Shown: positions 43,376 through 53,832 of the stretch, piece after piece
Layout: each line of letters opens with the position of its first letter
How positions within the stretch are numbered: position 1 is the stretch's first letter
From: a halophilic archaeon
GTDB lineage: Archaea > Halobacteriota > Halobacteria > Halobacteriales > Haladaptataceae
Reading direction: 5' to 3'
Length of the DNA stretch: 64,000 nucleotides
Assembly (NCBI GenBank): GCA_003298465.1
Contig: QNGA01000001.1
Span: 558,001 to 622,000, forward strand
Notes under the pieces: generated by a model
The model's input: only the letters and a program-made list of their open reading frames with translations
The model's database searches: none
Told to the model about the DNA's origin: nothing
Program-made: the position numbers and the translations under genes

Positions 43376-45202
43376 ATGAGTCAGGGACGAGAAGCCAAAG
43401 TTTACGTCAACGGTAGTCTGGTCGGGACCCATCCCGACCCCGAACAGCTCGCAGACCAGGTCCGGGAGGCGCGCCGCCGCGGCGACGTCAGCGAGATGGT
43501 CAACGTCTCGGTGAAAGACCGCACGCGCGAGGTCATCATCAACGCCGACGCGGGTCGCGCCCGGCGACCCCTGCTCGTCATCGAGGACGGGGAGCCGCTC
43601 GTCACCGAGGACGAGGTCGAGGCGCTGAAGAACGGCGACCTCGATTTCAAGGACCTCGTCGACCGCGGCAAGGTCGAGTTCATCGACGCCGAGGAGGAGG
43701 AGGACGTCTACGTCGCCGTCGACGACGACGAACTCACCGAGGACCACACCCACCTCGAAGTCGACCCGCAGCTCATCTTCGGCATCGGCGCGGGCATGAT
43801 TCCGTACCCGGAACACAACGCCAGCCCCCGCATTACGATGGGGTCGGGGATGATCAAGCAGTCGCTGGGGCTGCCGTCGGCGAACTACCGCATCCGGCCG
43901 GACACGCGCCAGCACCTGCTGCATTACCCGCAGCTCTCGATGGTGAAGACCCAGACGACCGAACAGATCGGCTACGACGAGCGACCGGCGGCCCAGAACT
44001 TCACCGTCGCCGTGATGAGCTACGAGGGGTTCAACATCGAGGACGCCCTGGTGCTCAACGGCGGGTCGGTCGACCGGGCGCTCGCCCGCTCGCACTTCTT
44101 CCGGACGTACGAGGGCGAGGAACGGCGCTACCCCGGCGGTCAGGAGGACCGCTTCGAGATTCCGGACGACGACGTGCGTGGCGCGCGCGGCGAAGAGGCG
44201 TACACCCACCTCGACGAGGACGGCCTCGTCAACCCCGAGACGCGCGTCGACGAGAACAGCGTGCTGCTGGGCAAGACGAGCCCGCCCCGGTTCCTCGAGG
44301 AGCCCGACGACATGGGCGGCCTCTCGCCCCAGAAGCGCCGCGAGACGTCGGTGACGATGCGCTCGGGCGAGTCCGGCGTCGTCGACACCGTCACTCTGAT
44401 GGAGGGCGAGGACGGCTCGAAGCTGTCGAAGGTGTCGGTGCGCGACGAGCGCATCCCGGAACTCGGCGACAAGTTCGCGTCCCGCCACGGTCAGAAGGGC
44501 GTCGTCGGCCACATCGCCCCCCAGGAGGACATGCCGTTCACCGAGGAGGGCGTCGTGCCGGACCTCATCCTCAACCCGCACGCGCTCCCCTCGCGCATGA
44601 CGGTCGGCCACGTCCTGGAGATGATCGGCGGCAAGGTCGGCGCGCTGGAGGGCCGGCGCGTCGACGGCACCGCGTTCACCGGCGAGGACGAGGAGGAACT
44701 CCGGGGGTCGCTAGAGGACCACGGGTTCAAGTCCTCCGGCAAGGAGGTCATGTACTCCGGCGTCACGGGCGAGAAGATCGAGGCCGAAATCTTCGTCGGC
44801 ACCATCTTCTACCAGAAGCTCTACCACATGGTGTCGAACAAGCTCCACGCCCGCTCGCGCGGCCCGGTGCAGGTGCTCACGCGCCAGCCCACGGAGGGTC
44901 GTGCCCGCGAGGGCGGCCTGCGCGTCGGGGAGATGGAGCGCGACGTGCTCATCGGGCACGGTGCCGCCCTGACGCTGAAAGAACGCCTGCTCGACGAATC
45001 CGACCGCGAGTGGATCTACGTCTGTGCGAACTGCGGAATGAGCGCGGTCGAGAACGTCGAGCAGAACCGCGTCTACTGTCCGAACTGCGACGAGGAGACC
45101 GACATCCACGAGATAGAGATGTCGTACGCCTTCAAGCTCCTGCTCGACGAGATGAAGGCGCTCGGCATCGCTCCGCGACTCGAACTGGAGGACGCAGTCT
45201 AA
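43376..45202 (+). CDS. rpoB1: RNA polymerase subunit B' (Rpo2C)
   Basis: The C-terminal half of the second-largest subunit, 608 residues. It contains the hybrid-binding domain motifs [14 protein letters not shown] and [15 protein letters not shown], and the zinc site near the end (CANCGM and CPNCDEE), followed by the anchor [16 protein letters not shown]. The ATG at 43376 ([13 protein letters not shown]) is chosen; the frame stays open upstream only because of the neighbouring gene. No intein. Confidence 0.97.
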   Translation: MSQGREAKVYVNGSLVGTHPDPEQLADQVREARRRGDVSEMVNVSVKDRTREVIINADAGRARRPLLVIEDGEPLVTEDEVEALKNGDLDFKDLVDRGKVEFIDAEEEEDVYVAVDDDELTEDHTHLEVDPQLIFGIGAGMIPYPEHNASPRITMGSGMIKQSLGLPSANYRIRPDTRQHLLHYPQLSMVKTQTTEQIGYDERPAAQNFTVAVMSYEGFNIEDALVLNGGSVDRALARSHFFRTYEGEERRYPGGQEDRFEIPDDDVRGARGEEAYTHLDEDGLVNPETRVDENSVLLGKTSPPRFLEEPDDMGGLSPQKRRETSVTMRSGESGVVDTVTLMEGEDGSKLSKVSVRDERIPELGDKFASRHGQKGVVGHIAPQEDMPFTEEGVVPDLILNPHALPSRMTVGHVLEMIGGKVGALEGRRVDGTAFTGEDEEELRGSLEDHGFKSSGKEVMYSGVTGEKIEAEIFVGTIFYQKLYHMVSNKLHARSRGPVQVLTRQPTEGRAREGGLRVGEMERDVLIGHGAALTLKERLLDESDREWIYVCANCGMSAVENVEQNRVYCPNCDEETDIHEIEMSYAFKLLLDEMKALGIAPRLELEDAV

Positions 45203-45203
45203 C

Positions 45204-48125
45204 ATGTCAACAGGCCAAACACCGAAGGAGATCGGCGAAATCAGCTTCGGGCTGATGGACCCGGAGGAGTACCGCGAGATGTCGGCGACGAAGATAATCA
45301 CCGCCGACACGTACGACGACGACGGGTTCCCCATCGACATGGGACTCATGGACCCGCGGCTGGGCGTCATCGACCCCGGCCTGGAGTGCAAGACCTGCGG
45401 CAAACACTCCGGTTCCTGTAACGGGCACTTCGGCCACATCGAACTCGCCGCGCCCGTCATCCACGTCGGGTTCACCAAGCTCATCCGCCGACTGCTCCGG
45501 GGCACCTGTCGCAACTGTTCGCGACTCCTGCTCACGGAGGACGAGAAGGAGAAGTACCGGGGCATGCTCGACCGGACGAAGGAGCTGGGCAACGACATCA
45601 ACGACGTGACGAAGTCGGCCATCCGGGAAGCCCGCAAGAAGGACCGCTGTCCGCACTGCGGCGAGGTCCAGTACGACATCAACCACGAGAAGCCGACCAC
45701 GTACTACGAGGTCCAGCAGGTCCTGACAAGCGAGTACAGCGAGCGCATCGCGGCCGCGATGCAGGGCGCCCTCGACGACGACGAGGAGCGCGAGCCGATG
45801 GCTCCCCAGGACCTCGCCGACCAGACCGGCATCGACATCTCGCGCGTCAACGACATCATGTCCGGCGAGTTCCGTCCGCGCGAGGACGACCGCAAGGCCA
45901 TCGAGAAGGCGCTCGACGTGGACCTCACCGAGGAGGACATGAACAAGCTGATGCCCAGCGACATCCGGGACTGGTTCGAGGACATCCCGGACGAGGACAT
46001 CGCCGTGCTCGGCATCAACCCCGACCGCTCGCGGCCCGAGTGGATGATCCTCACCGTGCTCCCGGTGCCGCCGGTCACCGCCCGACCCTCCATCACGCTG
46101 GACAACGGCCAGCGCAGCGAGGACGACCTCACCCACAAGCTGGTCGACATCATCCGCATCAACCAGCGGTTCATGGAGAACCGCGAGGCGGGTGCGCCCC
46201 AGCTCATCATCGAGGACCTCTGGGAACTGCTGCAGTACCACGTCACGACGTTCATGGACAACGAGATCTCGGGCACGCCGCCGGCCCGACACCGCTCCGG
46301 TCGGCCCCTCAAGACGCTCTCCCAGCGCCTGAAGGGCAAGGAGGGACGGTTCCGCGGTAGCCTGTCCGGCAAGCGAGTGAACTTCTCCGCCCGGACCGTC
46401 ATCTCGCCGGACCCGACCCTCTCGCTGAACGAGGTCGGCGTCCCCGAGCGCGTCGCCCGCGAGATGACCCAGACGATGAACGTCACCGACCGGAACGTCG
46501 AGGAGGCCCGCCGCTACGTCCGCAACGGGCCCGAGGGACATCCGGGCGCGAACTACGTCAAGCGCCCGGACGGTCGCCGCCTGAAGGTGACCGAGAAGAA
46601 CTGCGAGGAGCTCGCGACGAAGGTCGAGGCCGGGTGGGAGGTCAACCGCCACCTCGTCGACGGCGACATCGTCATCTTCAACCGCCAGCCCTCGCTGCAC
46701 CGGATGTCCATCATGGCCCACGAGGTGGTCGTGATGCCGTACAAGACGTTCCGGCTGAACACCACGGTCTGCCCGCCGTACAACGCCGACTTCGACGGCG
46801 ACGAGATGAACATGCACGCGCTCCAGAACGAGGAGGCTCGCGCGGAAGCGCGCGTCCTCATGCGCGTGCAGGAACAGATTCTCTCGCCGCGCTTCGGCGA
46901 GAACATCATCGGGGCCATCCAGGACCACATCTCCGGAACGTACCTGCTGACCCACCAGAACCCCGAGTTCAACGAGACGCAGGCGCTCGACCTGCTCCGT
47001 GCGACCCACGTCGACGAACTGCCGGAACCGGACGGCACCGACGAGGTCAACGCGCCGTTCTGGACCGGTCGGACGCTGTTCTCCGAACTGCTGCCCGACG
47101 AACTCGACCTCGAGTTCGGCAGTTCCGCCGGCGACACCGTCGTCATCGAGGAGGGTCAGCTGACCGAAGGCACCATCGACGAGGACGCGGTCGGCGCGTT
47201 CGGCGGCGAAATCGTCGACACCATCTGCAAGGTGTACGGCGAGACGCGCGCTCGTCAGTTCATCAACGAGGTCGCGGCCCTGGCGATGCGCTCCATCATG
47301 CACTTCGGGTTCTCGTTGGCCATCGACGACGAGACCATCCCGCCGGAGGCCCAGGAGCAGATCGACGAGGCCATCGACAACGCCTACGAGCGCGTCGAGA
47401 ACCTCATCGACACGTACGAGGCGGGCGAACTGGAGTCGCTGCCGGGCCGCACCGTCGACGAGACGCTGGAGATGAAGATAATGCAGACGCTCGGCAAGGC
47501 CCGCGACTCCGCGGGTGACATCGCCGAGGACCACTTCGACGACGAGAACCCGGCCGTCATCATGGCCGAGTCCGGCGCGCGTGGGTCGATGCTCAACCTG
47601 ACCCAGATGGCCGGCTGCGTCGGCCAGCAGGCGGTTCGCGGCGAGCGCATCAACCGCGGATACGAGGACCGCACGCTCAGCCACTACAAGCCCAACGACC
47701 TGTCGGCGGACGCCCACGGCTTCGTGGAGCACTCCTACACCGGCGGTCTGACGCCGCTGGAGTTCTTCTTCCACGCGATGGGCGGCCGCGAGGGTCTGGT
47801 GGACACGGCGGTCCGGACCTCCAAGTCCGGCTACCTCCAGCGTCGGCTCATCAACGCGCTGTCCGAACTGGAGACCCAGTACGACGGAACGGTCCGGGAC
47901 ACGAGCGACACCATCGTCCAGTTCGAGTTCGGCGAGGACGGCACGTCGCCGGTGCGGGTCTCCTCGAGTGAGGAGAACCCCATCGACGTGGAGGACATCG
48001 CCGACCGCATCATCGAAGAGGAGTTCGACGACTCCGCGCGCAAGGAGGAGTTCCTCGGCGAGCGGACGCCGCCGACGAACCTCTCCGAACACGCGGACGC
48101 ACGGCAGGTGAGATCCGATGACTGA
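45204..48125 (+). CDS. rpoA1: RNA polymerase subunit A' (Rpo1N)
   Basis: The N-terminal part of the largest subunit, 973 residues. The clamp zinc site ([20 protein letters not shown], and CPHCG later) is near the front; the active site [12 protein letters not shown] lies at about residues 527-538, whose three Asp bind magnesium. The sequence [11 protein letters not shown] and the lid/rudder segments are standard. No intein is seen at the active site, where some archaea have one. It overlaps the start of rpoA2 by 8 bases. Confidence 0.97.
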   Translation: MSTGQTPKEIGEISFGLMDPEEYREMSATKIITADTYDDDGFPIDMGLMDPRLGVIDPGLECKTCGKHSGSCNGHFGHIELAAPVIHVGFTKLIRRLLRGTCRNCSRLLLTEDEKEKYRGMLDRTKELGNDINDVTKSAIREARKKDRCPHCGEVQYDINHEKPTTYYEVQQVLTSEYSERIAAAMQGALDDDEEREPMAPQDLADQTGIDISRVNDIMSGEFRPREDDRKAIEKALDVDLTEEDMNKLMPSDIRDWFEDIPDEDIAVLGINPDRSRPEWMILTVLPVPPVTARPSITLDNGQRSEDDLTHKLVDIIRINQRFMENREAGAPQLIIEDLWELLQYHVTTFMDNEISGTPPARHRSGRPLKTLSQRLKGKEGRFRGSLSGKRVNFSARTVISPDPTLSLNEVGVPERVAREMTQTMNVTDRNVEEARRYVRNGPEGHPGANYVKRPDGRRLKVTEKNCEELATKVEAGWEVNRHLVDGDIVIFNRQPSLHRMSIMAHEVVVMPYKTFRLNTTVCPPYNADFDGDEMNMHALQNEEARAEARVLMRVQEQILSPRFGENIIGAIQDHISGTYLLTHQNPEFNETQALDLLRATHVDELPEPDGTDEVNAPFWTGRTLFSELLPDELDLEFGSSAGDTVVIEEGQLTEGTIDEDAVGAFGGEIVDTICKVYGETRARQFINEVAALAMRSIMHFGFSLAIDDETIPPEAQEQIDEAIDNAYERVENLIDTYEAGELESLPGRTVDETLEMKIMQTLGKARDSAGDIAEDHFDDENPAVIMAESGARGSMLNLTQMAGCVGQQAVRGERINRGYEDRTLSHYKPNDLSADAHGFVEHSYTGGLTPLEFFFHAMGGREGLVDTAVRTSKSGYLQRRLINALSELETQYDGTVRDTSDTIVQFEFGEDGTSPVRVSSSEENPIDVEDIADRIIEEEFDDSARKEEFLGERTPPTNLSEHADARQVRSDD

Positions 48126-49299
48126 GCTATCCGACGACATCGAGGCCGTCGTGGAGGACACGGAACTCCCGAAGCGGCTCAAAGACGAGGTGTACGAGAC
48201 CATCGAATCGCGCGACGGCGTCACCGTCGAGCAGGCCGACCAGATCGCACGCGCCGTCGAGAACCGCTATCTGAACACCCGGGTCGACCCGCTCGACCCC
48301 GTCGGCACGGTCAGCGCCCAGTCCATCGGCGAACCCGGCACCCAGATGACGATGAACACGTTCCACTACGCGGGCGTGGCGGAGATCGACGTCACCCAGG
48401 GGCTGCCGCGACTCATCGAGCTGGTGGACGCCCGGAAGACGCCGGACACGCCGATGATGACCGTGTATCTCGAGGACGAGTACGCGACCGACCGCGAACT
48501 CGCCCACGAGGTCGTCTGGCAGATAGAGGCGACGAAGATACTGGCGCTCGGCGACATCTCGACGAACGTCGCCGACATGATCGTCTCCATCGACCTCAAC
48601 GAGGACACTCTCGAGGAGCGCATGATAACGCCCGACGAGGTGTCCGAGATAATCGAGGACGAACTCGGCGTCCAGACGAACCAGACGGGGACGGTCATCG
48701 AGTTCGGCCCCGAGCAGCCGAGCTATCGCCAGCTGCTCCAGCTGGTCGAACAGCTGCGCGAGATAGTGTTCAAGGGCATCGAGGACATCACTCGCGTCGT
48801 CATCCGGAAGGAACAGCTCGAGGAGGGCGAGCAGTTCGTCCTCTACACCGAGGGGTCGTCGTTCGGCGACGTCATCGACATCGAGGGCGTCGACGCCTCC
48901 CGGACCACCTCGAACAACATCCACGAGATTCGCAAGAACCTCGGCATCGAGGCGGCCCGCGAGGCCATCATCGAGGAGACGATGGACACGCTCGAAGAGC
49001 AGGGCCTGGACGACGTGAACGTCCGCCACCTCATGCTCGTCGCGGACATCATGACCAACCGCGGCGAGATAGAGTCCATCGGCCGCCACGGCATCTCCGG
49101 GAGCAAGGAGTCGGTCCTCGCCCGGGCCGCGTTCGAGGTGACGGTCAACCACCTCCTCGACGCCGCCATCCACGGCGAGGTCGACGACCTGAACGGCGTC
49201 ACGGAGAACGTCATCGTCGGCAAGCCGATCAAGCTCGGTACCGGCGACGTCGACCTCCGGATGGGGTCGGTCAGTCGCGGCGCGGAACCGTCGGACTGA
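48118..49299 (+). CDS. rpoA2: RNA polymerase subunit A'' (Rpo1C)
   Basis: The C-terminal part of the largest subunit, 393 residues. It holds the trigger-loop region with [25 protein letters not shown] and [18 protein letters not shown], the jaw and the final [22 protein letters not shown] cleft element. Length is normal for halophiles. Its TGA overlaps the nusA ATG by one base. Confidence 0.97.
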   Translation: MTELSDDIEAVVEDTELPKRLKDEVYETIESRDGVTVEQADQIARAVENRYLNTRVDPLDPVGTVSAQSIGEPGTQMTMNTFHYAGVAEIDVTQGLPRLIELVDARKTPDTPMMTVYLEDEYATDRELAHEVVWQIEATKILALGDISTNVADMIVSIDLNEDTLEERMITPDEVSEIIEDELGVQTNQTGTVIEFGPEQPSYRQLLQLVEQLREIVFKGIEDITRVVIRKEQLEEGEQFVLYTEGSSFGDVIDIEGVDASRTTSNNIHEIRKNLGIEAAREAIIEETMDTLEEQGLDDVNVRHLMLVADIMTNRGEIESIGRHGISGSKESVLARAAFEVTVNHLLDAAIHGEVDDLNGVTENVIVGKPIKLGTGDVDLRMGSVSRGAEPSD

Positions 49300-49727
49300 T
49301 GACAGTCACCCTCTCGGACGCCGCCCGCCAGTACATCGCCCTCTTCGAGGAGGAGACGGGGGCGACTGCGCGGGACTGCGTCGTGTTCGACGAGGACGAG
49401 AAGCGCGTCGTCTTCGTCGTCAAACCGGGCGAGATGGGGCAGGCCATCGGCCCGGGCGGCCGGACGGTCGAGCGCGTCGAGGAGAGCATCGGCGCGGACG
49501 TGGAACTCGTCGAGGACGCCGACACGGCCGAGGACTTCGTCGCCAACGCGCTCGCGCCCGCCGCGGTGTACAACGTCACCATCAGCGAGAACGACGACCT
49601 GCTCGCCTACGCCGAGGTGGCCGAGGAGGACACCGGCGTCGCCATCGGTGCCGACGGTCGCAACATCGAGACAGCGAAACTGCTGGCCGACCGTCACTTC
49701 GGCGTCGACGACATCCAGCTGACGTAG
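49299..49727 (+). CDS. nusA: NusA-like KH-domain protein
   Basis: A 142-residue protein with two KH RNA-binding domains only (VVKPGEMGQAIGPGGRTVERVEESI and EEDTGVAIGADGRNIETAKLL), each carrying a G-x-x-G loop. It lacks the bacterial N-terminal and S1 domains, as is usual in archaea. It is the last gene of the polymerase operon; in other haloarchaea rps12 follows directly, but here another gene lies in between. Confidence 0.95.
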   Translation: MTVTLSDAARQYIALFEEETGATARDCVVFDEDEKRVVFVVKPGEMGQAIGPGGRTVERVEESIGADVELVEDADTAEDFVANALAPAAVYNVTISENDDLLAYAEVAEEDTGVAIGADGRNIETAKLLADRHFGVDDIQLT

Positions 49728-49850
49728 TCGCGCTCGTCGCCGCTCGTTTCTCCGTCCGGCTCTCATGTTTCGTTCCCGAAGGCGGGTCGTCGGCACCGTC
49801 CGAACGAACCAGTAACAGGTTTTAAATAATATCAGTGATACTGCGAGCCG

Positions 49851-51534
49851 ATGACGTTCGAACAGCGACGACGGCGATTTCTTCGGTGCGTCGGCGCGGC
49901 AGTCGGGGTCGGTGCCGTCGGGTCGACGGCGAACGCGACGACCGCAGGGTCGACCGGTGGCGACTGGCCGATGGCGAGCCACGACGTCGGATACAGGCGG
50001 TACGCGAACGTCGACGCCCCGGTAAGAGACCTGCGTGCGACGACGCGAGTGTCTGTCGGCGGTTATCCGGGCGTCGCGGTCGTGGACGACGTCGTCTACG
50101 TCGGCGGGCGGTCCCTCTCGGCGCGGCGTCGGGACGGGACGGTGAAAGTGGGAACAGAGCGCGACGAACGACTGGAGGACGCCCGCGGTCGTCGACGGCA
50201 CCGTCTACTCGACGACGGAGGAGAGGGTCCACGCGCTGGACGCCGTCGACGGGGAACGCGAGTGGTCGTTCCGGACGGGGACGCGGTTCACGGTCGTCCT
50301 GCCGACTGCGGAGGCGGTGTACCTGGTGGCGACCGACTACCTGCCCCGCCAGTCGGACGAGGACGGCACCGTCTACGCCCTGAACCCGGCCGACGGGAGC
50401 CTGCAGTGGAAGCGCTCGGTACCGAAGCTCTGGACGACGGCGGTCGCCGACGGGCGCCTGTACGCCTCCAGCGGCGAGAACAGGGTCTACGGCCTCGACG
50501 CGGCCAGCGGCGAGCGGCGGTGGGTCCGGGACGTCGACCGACGACCGAGCGCGCTCTCCGCCGACGCCGGCCGCGTCTACGTCTCCCAGGACGGGCGTCT
50601 GACCGCGCTCGACGCGGACTCGGGCGGGAAGCAGTGGCGGTACGTCGCGCCCAGCGACGGGTACTGCTCGCTCGCGGTCGCCCCGGACGCCGTCTATCTG
50701 GTCCGTCAGGCCGCCGAGTTGACCGTCTTCGACCCCGCGACCGGGGTGGAGCGATGGTCGACCGGGGAGATAGAGGGCACGCCGATGGCGGTCACGGACG
50801 ACGAGCTCTACCTCCGTGACAGGCGTTCGCTGAACGTGGTATCGACCGAGGACGCGAGCACGCTCGGCCGATTCGTCGCAGACGCGCGGATACACCTCGC
50901 GGCGGTGACCGACGACGACCTGTTCGTCACGGACGTCGAGGGTAACCTGTATCGGGTCGTCGAGCAGGGACGCGAGACGACCGCGGCGGCCGGCGGCGAC
51001 GCCGGCGGTTCGGCGGCCGCGACCGTCGGGGTCGGCCCCGACGGCGAACTCGTCTTCGCGCCCGAGACGGTGACGGTTCCGGCCGGGACGACCGTGCAGT
51101 GGGTCTGGCACTCCAACGGTCACGGCATCGCCGTCGAGGACCAACCCGACGGTGCCGACTGGCGCGGGACGCCGGGCGACGACGAGCGCACCTTCGACCG
51201 CGGGTTCAGGTACGCACACACCTTCGCCGTACCCGGCACGTACGAGTACCGATGCCCCTCCCACGACGTCGCCGGCATGACGGGCACCGTCGTCGTCACC
51301 GACTCGGCGAGCACCACGCCCGAACCGTCGACGACCCCGTCGACCACGGTCGCCGGTACGTCCCGCCCGGACGGGACGACGGCGACGACCGGGTCGTCGG
51401 GCGACCTCGCCGACACGTCGGACGCTCCGGCGGGCACCACCGACAGCGGCGGCCAGCCCGGGATGGGACTGCTCGCCGGCCTGGCCGGCACCACGGGTGC
51501 TGGGTACCTGCTCGGGCGGTCCGGCGACGAGTAG
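49851..51534 (+). pseudogene. Tat-exported PQQ-type propeller fused to halocyanin domain, frameshifted
   Basis: Two frames encode one protein. Frame one starts at ATG 49851 with a Tat signal (QRRRRFLRCVGAAVG) and first propeller blades up to DGTVK. At about 50148 one extra G (GTGAAA-G-TGG) shifts the frame; without it the protein reads DGTVKWEQSATNDWRTPAVV and continues through PQQ-type repeats (YALNPADGSLQWKR, YGLDAASGERRWVRD, TALDADSGGKQWRYV) to the stop at 51534. The C-terminal third is a blue-copper halocyanin domain (HGIAVE, YRCPSH, GMTG supply His, Cys, His, Met), then a Thr/Ser-rich linker and a membrane anchor. It would be an electron-transfer surface protein. Sequence error or real loss cannot be told apart. 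Confidence 0.8.
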
Positions 51535-51705
51535 CGAGGGGCCGGTCGTCCGCGACCGCCGGACCGGACCGAAACCGATTCTCAGGGGCGCTCTGGTTCT
51601 CACCGCGCCAGAAAACCAGTGAGGCGAAGCGCTGAAACGCCCTCAGATTCCTCCTCGGACCCCGTTACGCGACGCTGCGTCCGTTTCGACGACGACGAAA
51701 GGGGA

Positions 51706-51716
51706 CGCTTAAGTAG
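51706..51716 (+). promoter_or_regulatory. TATA box of the rps12-rps7 operon
   Basis: cgcttaagtag centred near 51711, about 28 bases before the rps12 ATG at 51740, so the message should begin only a few bases before the start codon. This gives rps12 its own promoter despite the gene inserted after nusA. Confidence 0.5.
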
Positions 51717-51739
51717 CTCCGTCGGGAACTCAATTGCAT

Positions 51740-52168
51740 ATGGCGAACGGCAAGTACGCAGCTCGCAAGCTGAAGAAGGACCGCCAGAAACACCGGTGGT
51801 CCGACTCCGAATACGCCCGACGCGAGCGCGGCCTCGGGGAGAAGTCCGACCCCCTCGAAGGCGCGCCGCAGGGTCGAGGTATCGTCCTGGAGAAGGTGGG
51901 CATCGAGGCCAAGCAGCCCAACTCGGCCATCCGGAAGTGCGTCCGGGTCCAGCTCATCAAGAACGGCAAACAGGTCACCGCCTTCTGTCCCGGCGACGGT
52001 GCCATCTCGTTCATCGACGAGCACGACGAGGTCACCATCGCGGGCATCGGCGGCGCGAAGGGTCGCGCGATGGGCGACCTCTCCGGCGTCAACTACAAGG
52101 TCGTGAAGGTCAACGGCGTGAGCCTCGAAGAACTCGTCCGCGGTAACGCGGAGAAGCCGGTGCGATAA
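51740..52168 (+). CDS. rps12: Ribosomal protein S12 (uS12)
   Basis: A 142-residue small-subunit protein that lies at the decoding centre. The universal segments are present: [19 protein letters not shown] and the [16 protein letters not shown] region near the place where bacterial streptomycin resistance mutations map. The ATG at 51740 ([20 protein letters not shown]) is chosen over the open frame starting at TTG 51734. Two bases lie between its TAA and the rps7 ATG. Confidence 0.97.
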   Translation: MANGKYAARKLKKDRQKHRWSDSEYARRERGLGEKSDPLEGAPQGRGIVLEKVGIEAKQPNSAIRKCVRVQLIKNGKQVTAFCPGDGAISFIDEHDEVTIAGIGGAKGRAMGDLSGVNYKVVKVNGVSLEELVRGNAEKPVR

Positions 52169-52170
52169 CC

Positions 52171-52785
52171 ATGTCTGCCGACGAACAACCCGAGCCCGAC
52201 AAGCACGTCGGGACCGAGGGCGAGGAGGCCGTGGCACAGCTGTTCGGCAAGTGGGACGTGACGAACATCGAGTACGGCGACCCCAGCACGGAGCGGTACA
52301 TCTCCGTCACGCCCGTCGCGCACACGATGGGCCGCCACGCCAGAAAGCAGTTCCAGAAGAGCGAGGTCAGTATCGTCGAGCGCCTCGTCAACCGCCTGAT
52401 GCAGACCGAGGAGAACACGGGCAAGAAACAGCAGACGATGCGTATCACGCGCGAGGCGTTCGACATCGTCCACGACCGCACCGAGGAGAACCCGGTGCAG
52501 GTGCTGGTCACCGCCGTCGAGAACGCCGCACCGCGCGAGGAGACGGTCCGCCTGAAGTACGGTGGCATCTCCGTCCCGAAGGCCGTCGACGTCGCGCCCC
52601 AGCGCCGCGTCGACCAGGCCCTGAAGTTCCTCGCCGAGGGCGTCTACAACGCCTCGTTCAAGTCACCGACCGACGCCGAGGAGGCGCTGGCCGAACAGCT
52701 CATCGGCGCGGCCGACTACGACGTCCAGACGTACGCCATCAACCAGAAAGAAGAGAAAGAGCGCGTCGCCGCCGCGGCACGCTGA
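52171..52785 (+). CDS. rps7: Ribosomal protein S7 (uS7)
   Basis: A 204-residue protein that nucleates the head of the 30S subunit. It shows [65 protein letters not shown] and the end helix [33 protein letters not shown]. The acidic N-terminal extension (about 25 residues) is the halophile version. Cotranscribed with rps12. A T-rich stretch (cgttcttctctcgttttc) just after the stop may end the transcript. Confidence 0.97.
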   Translation: MSADEQPEPDKHVGTEGEEAVAQLFGKWDVTNIEYGDPSTERYISVTPVAHTMGRHARKQFQKSEVSIVERLVNRLMQTEENTGKKQQTMRITREAFDIVHDRTEENPVQVLVTAVENAAPREETVRLKYGGISVPKAVDVAPQRRVDQALKFLAEGVYNASFKSPTDAEEALAEQLIGAADYDVQTYAINQKEEKERVAAAAR

Positions 52786-52941
52786 CTCGGCTCTTCGAAC
52801 GACGTTCTTCTCTCGTTTTCACCGTCGCCAGCGGCCGCGCCGTGCGACCGTCGAGTATCGACGACCGACTCCGACGGTCGCACGGACGGGTTTCGACCGG
52901 CGCTCTGGCGTCGCTCCTTCGCGAGACGGGTGCGGTGACGG

Positions 52942-53691
52942 TCAGTCCGCCGCCTGCCCGTCGCTCCCGAGGACGTACTCCTGGGTGGCGTCGACGAGGG
53001 CCTTCCGGTACTCGCTCTCGCCGGGGTCGTCGCCCAGCGCGCGGAAGCGGTACTTGAACGTCTGGACGTCGACGCCGGGGGCGTCGTCGGCCGCGGCGTG
53101 CGCGAGGTCGTAGAGGCGGTGGTCGCGGTCGACGAGGTCGTGACGCTCGACCAGCGCGAGCGCGAACGCGGCGTTGACCGCCGTTATCTCCGGGTCGGCG
53201 GTTGCGGTGGTGCGGTGACCGCGCGCGTCGTCGGCGCGGTCGGCGAGCGCGGCGGCCAGTTCGGACTCGAGGAAGGCAACGAGCTTGTCGCTCGGGCCGA
53301 CGTCGAGGGTGATGTCGTCGGCGTAGATGTCTTTCATGTGGTTGGCGATCTGGTAGCAGTGGGTGAGCTTGCGGCGCTCGACCGACCGGCCGGCCAGCGC
53401 GAGAAAGAGGGCCTCCTCGGTCGACTGGGTGTGTGAGGGGTGGGCCTGCTCGTGGCGCGCCATGTGGGCGTACTCGTGGAGCGCGAGCTCGCGCGCCATC
53501 GCACTGGTCGCGGCCTGCTGGGAGATGTTGAGGACGTGGTGGTCGTCGGGGTGGGCGGTCCACGTGCGCTCGTCGGGGTCCTGGCGGACCCTGACGTGGA
53601 CCGGCCGGTCGAGGTCGCATTCGGTCTTCAGGAGGTCGGCCGCCCCGAGAAACGGCGTCGTGGGCGCGGGGCCATGCACTCGAATGTCCAT
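52942..53691 (-). CDS. Haloarchaeal DUF5781-like protein with HExxH-type motif
   Basis: A 249-residue protein found in haloarchaea as DUF5781 (family named from memory). It contains LALHEYAHMARHEQAHPSH, which has an HExxH zinc-protease signature (HEYAH) with further His residues, and a following ERRKLTHCYQIANHMKDIYADDITL. No signal peptide or membrane helix is visible, so a cytosolic metalloprotease-like role is likely but unproven. It sits on the opposite strand between rps7 and EF-2, a conserved place in my recollection of haloarchaeal genomes. Confidence 0.75.
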   Translation of the reverse strand: MDIRVHGPAPTTPFLGAADLLKTECDLDRPVHVRVRQDPDERTWTAHPDDHHVLNISQQAATSAMARELALHEYAHMARHEQAHPSHTQSTEEALFLALAGRSVERRKLTHCYQIANHMKDIYADDITLDVGPSDKLVAFLESELAAALADRADDARGHRTTATADPEITAVNAAFALALVERHDLVDRDHRLYDLAHAAADDAPGVDVQTFKYRFRALGDDPGESEYRKALVDATQEYVLGSDGQAAD

Positions 53692-53832
53692 GCCTGTCGT
53701 TGTCGGCTCTCCGCGGCTATTACTCTTGTGCCCTGTGTGACCGTTTCACAGAGAGACGCGCCGTTACCCGGCGATTCCGGCTCCGGCGAAACACTATGCT
53801 TTTCAACCTCGTGCGGGTAGGAGTAGCCATAT

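Noticed and set aside
41830..43377. Very long antisense frame opposite rpoB2 (and similar ones opposite rpoA1, EF-2, EF-1alpha, P1B ATPase)
   Set aside because: High GC at third positions removes stops from antisense frames. The sense proteins are unmistakable, and the antisense ones have no domains.
50140..50160. Programmed ribosomal frameshift in the propeller-halocyanin gene
   Set aside because: There is no slippery heptamer, no evident downstream structure and no reason for such control in a surface protein. A one-base insertion or sequence error is simpler.
51734..51742. TTG at 51734 as the start of rps12
   Set aside because: It would add only two residues; the ATG at 51740 gives the standard archaeal uS12 N terminus.
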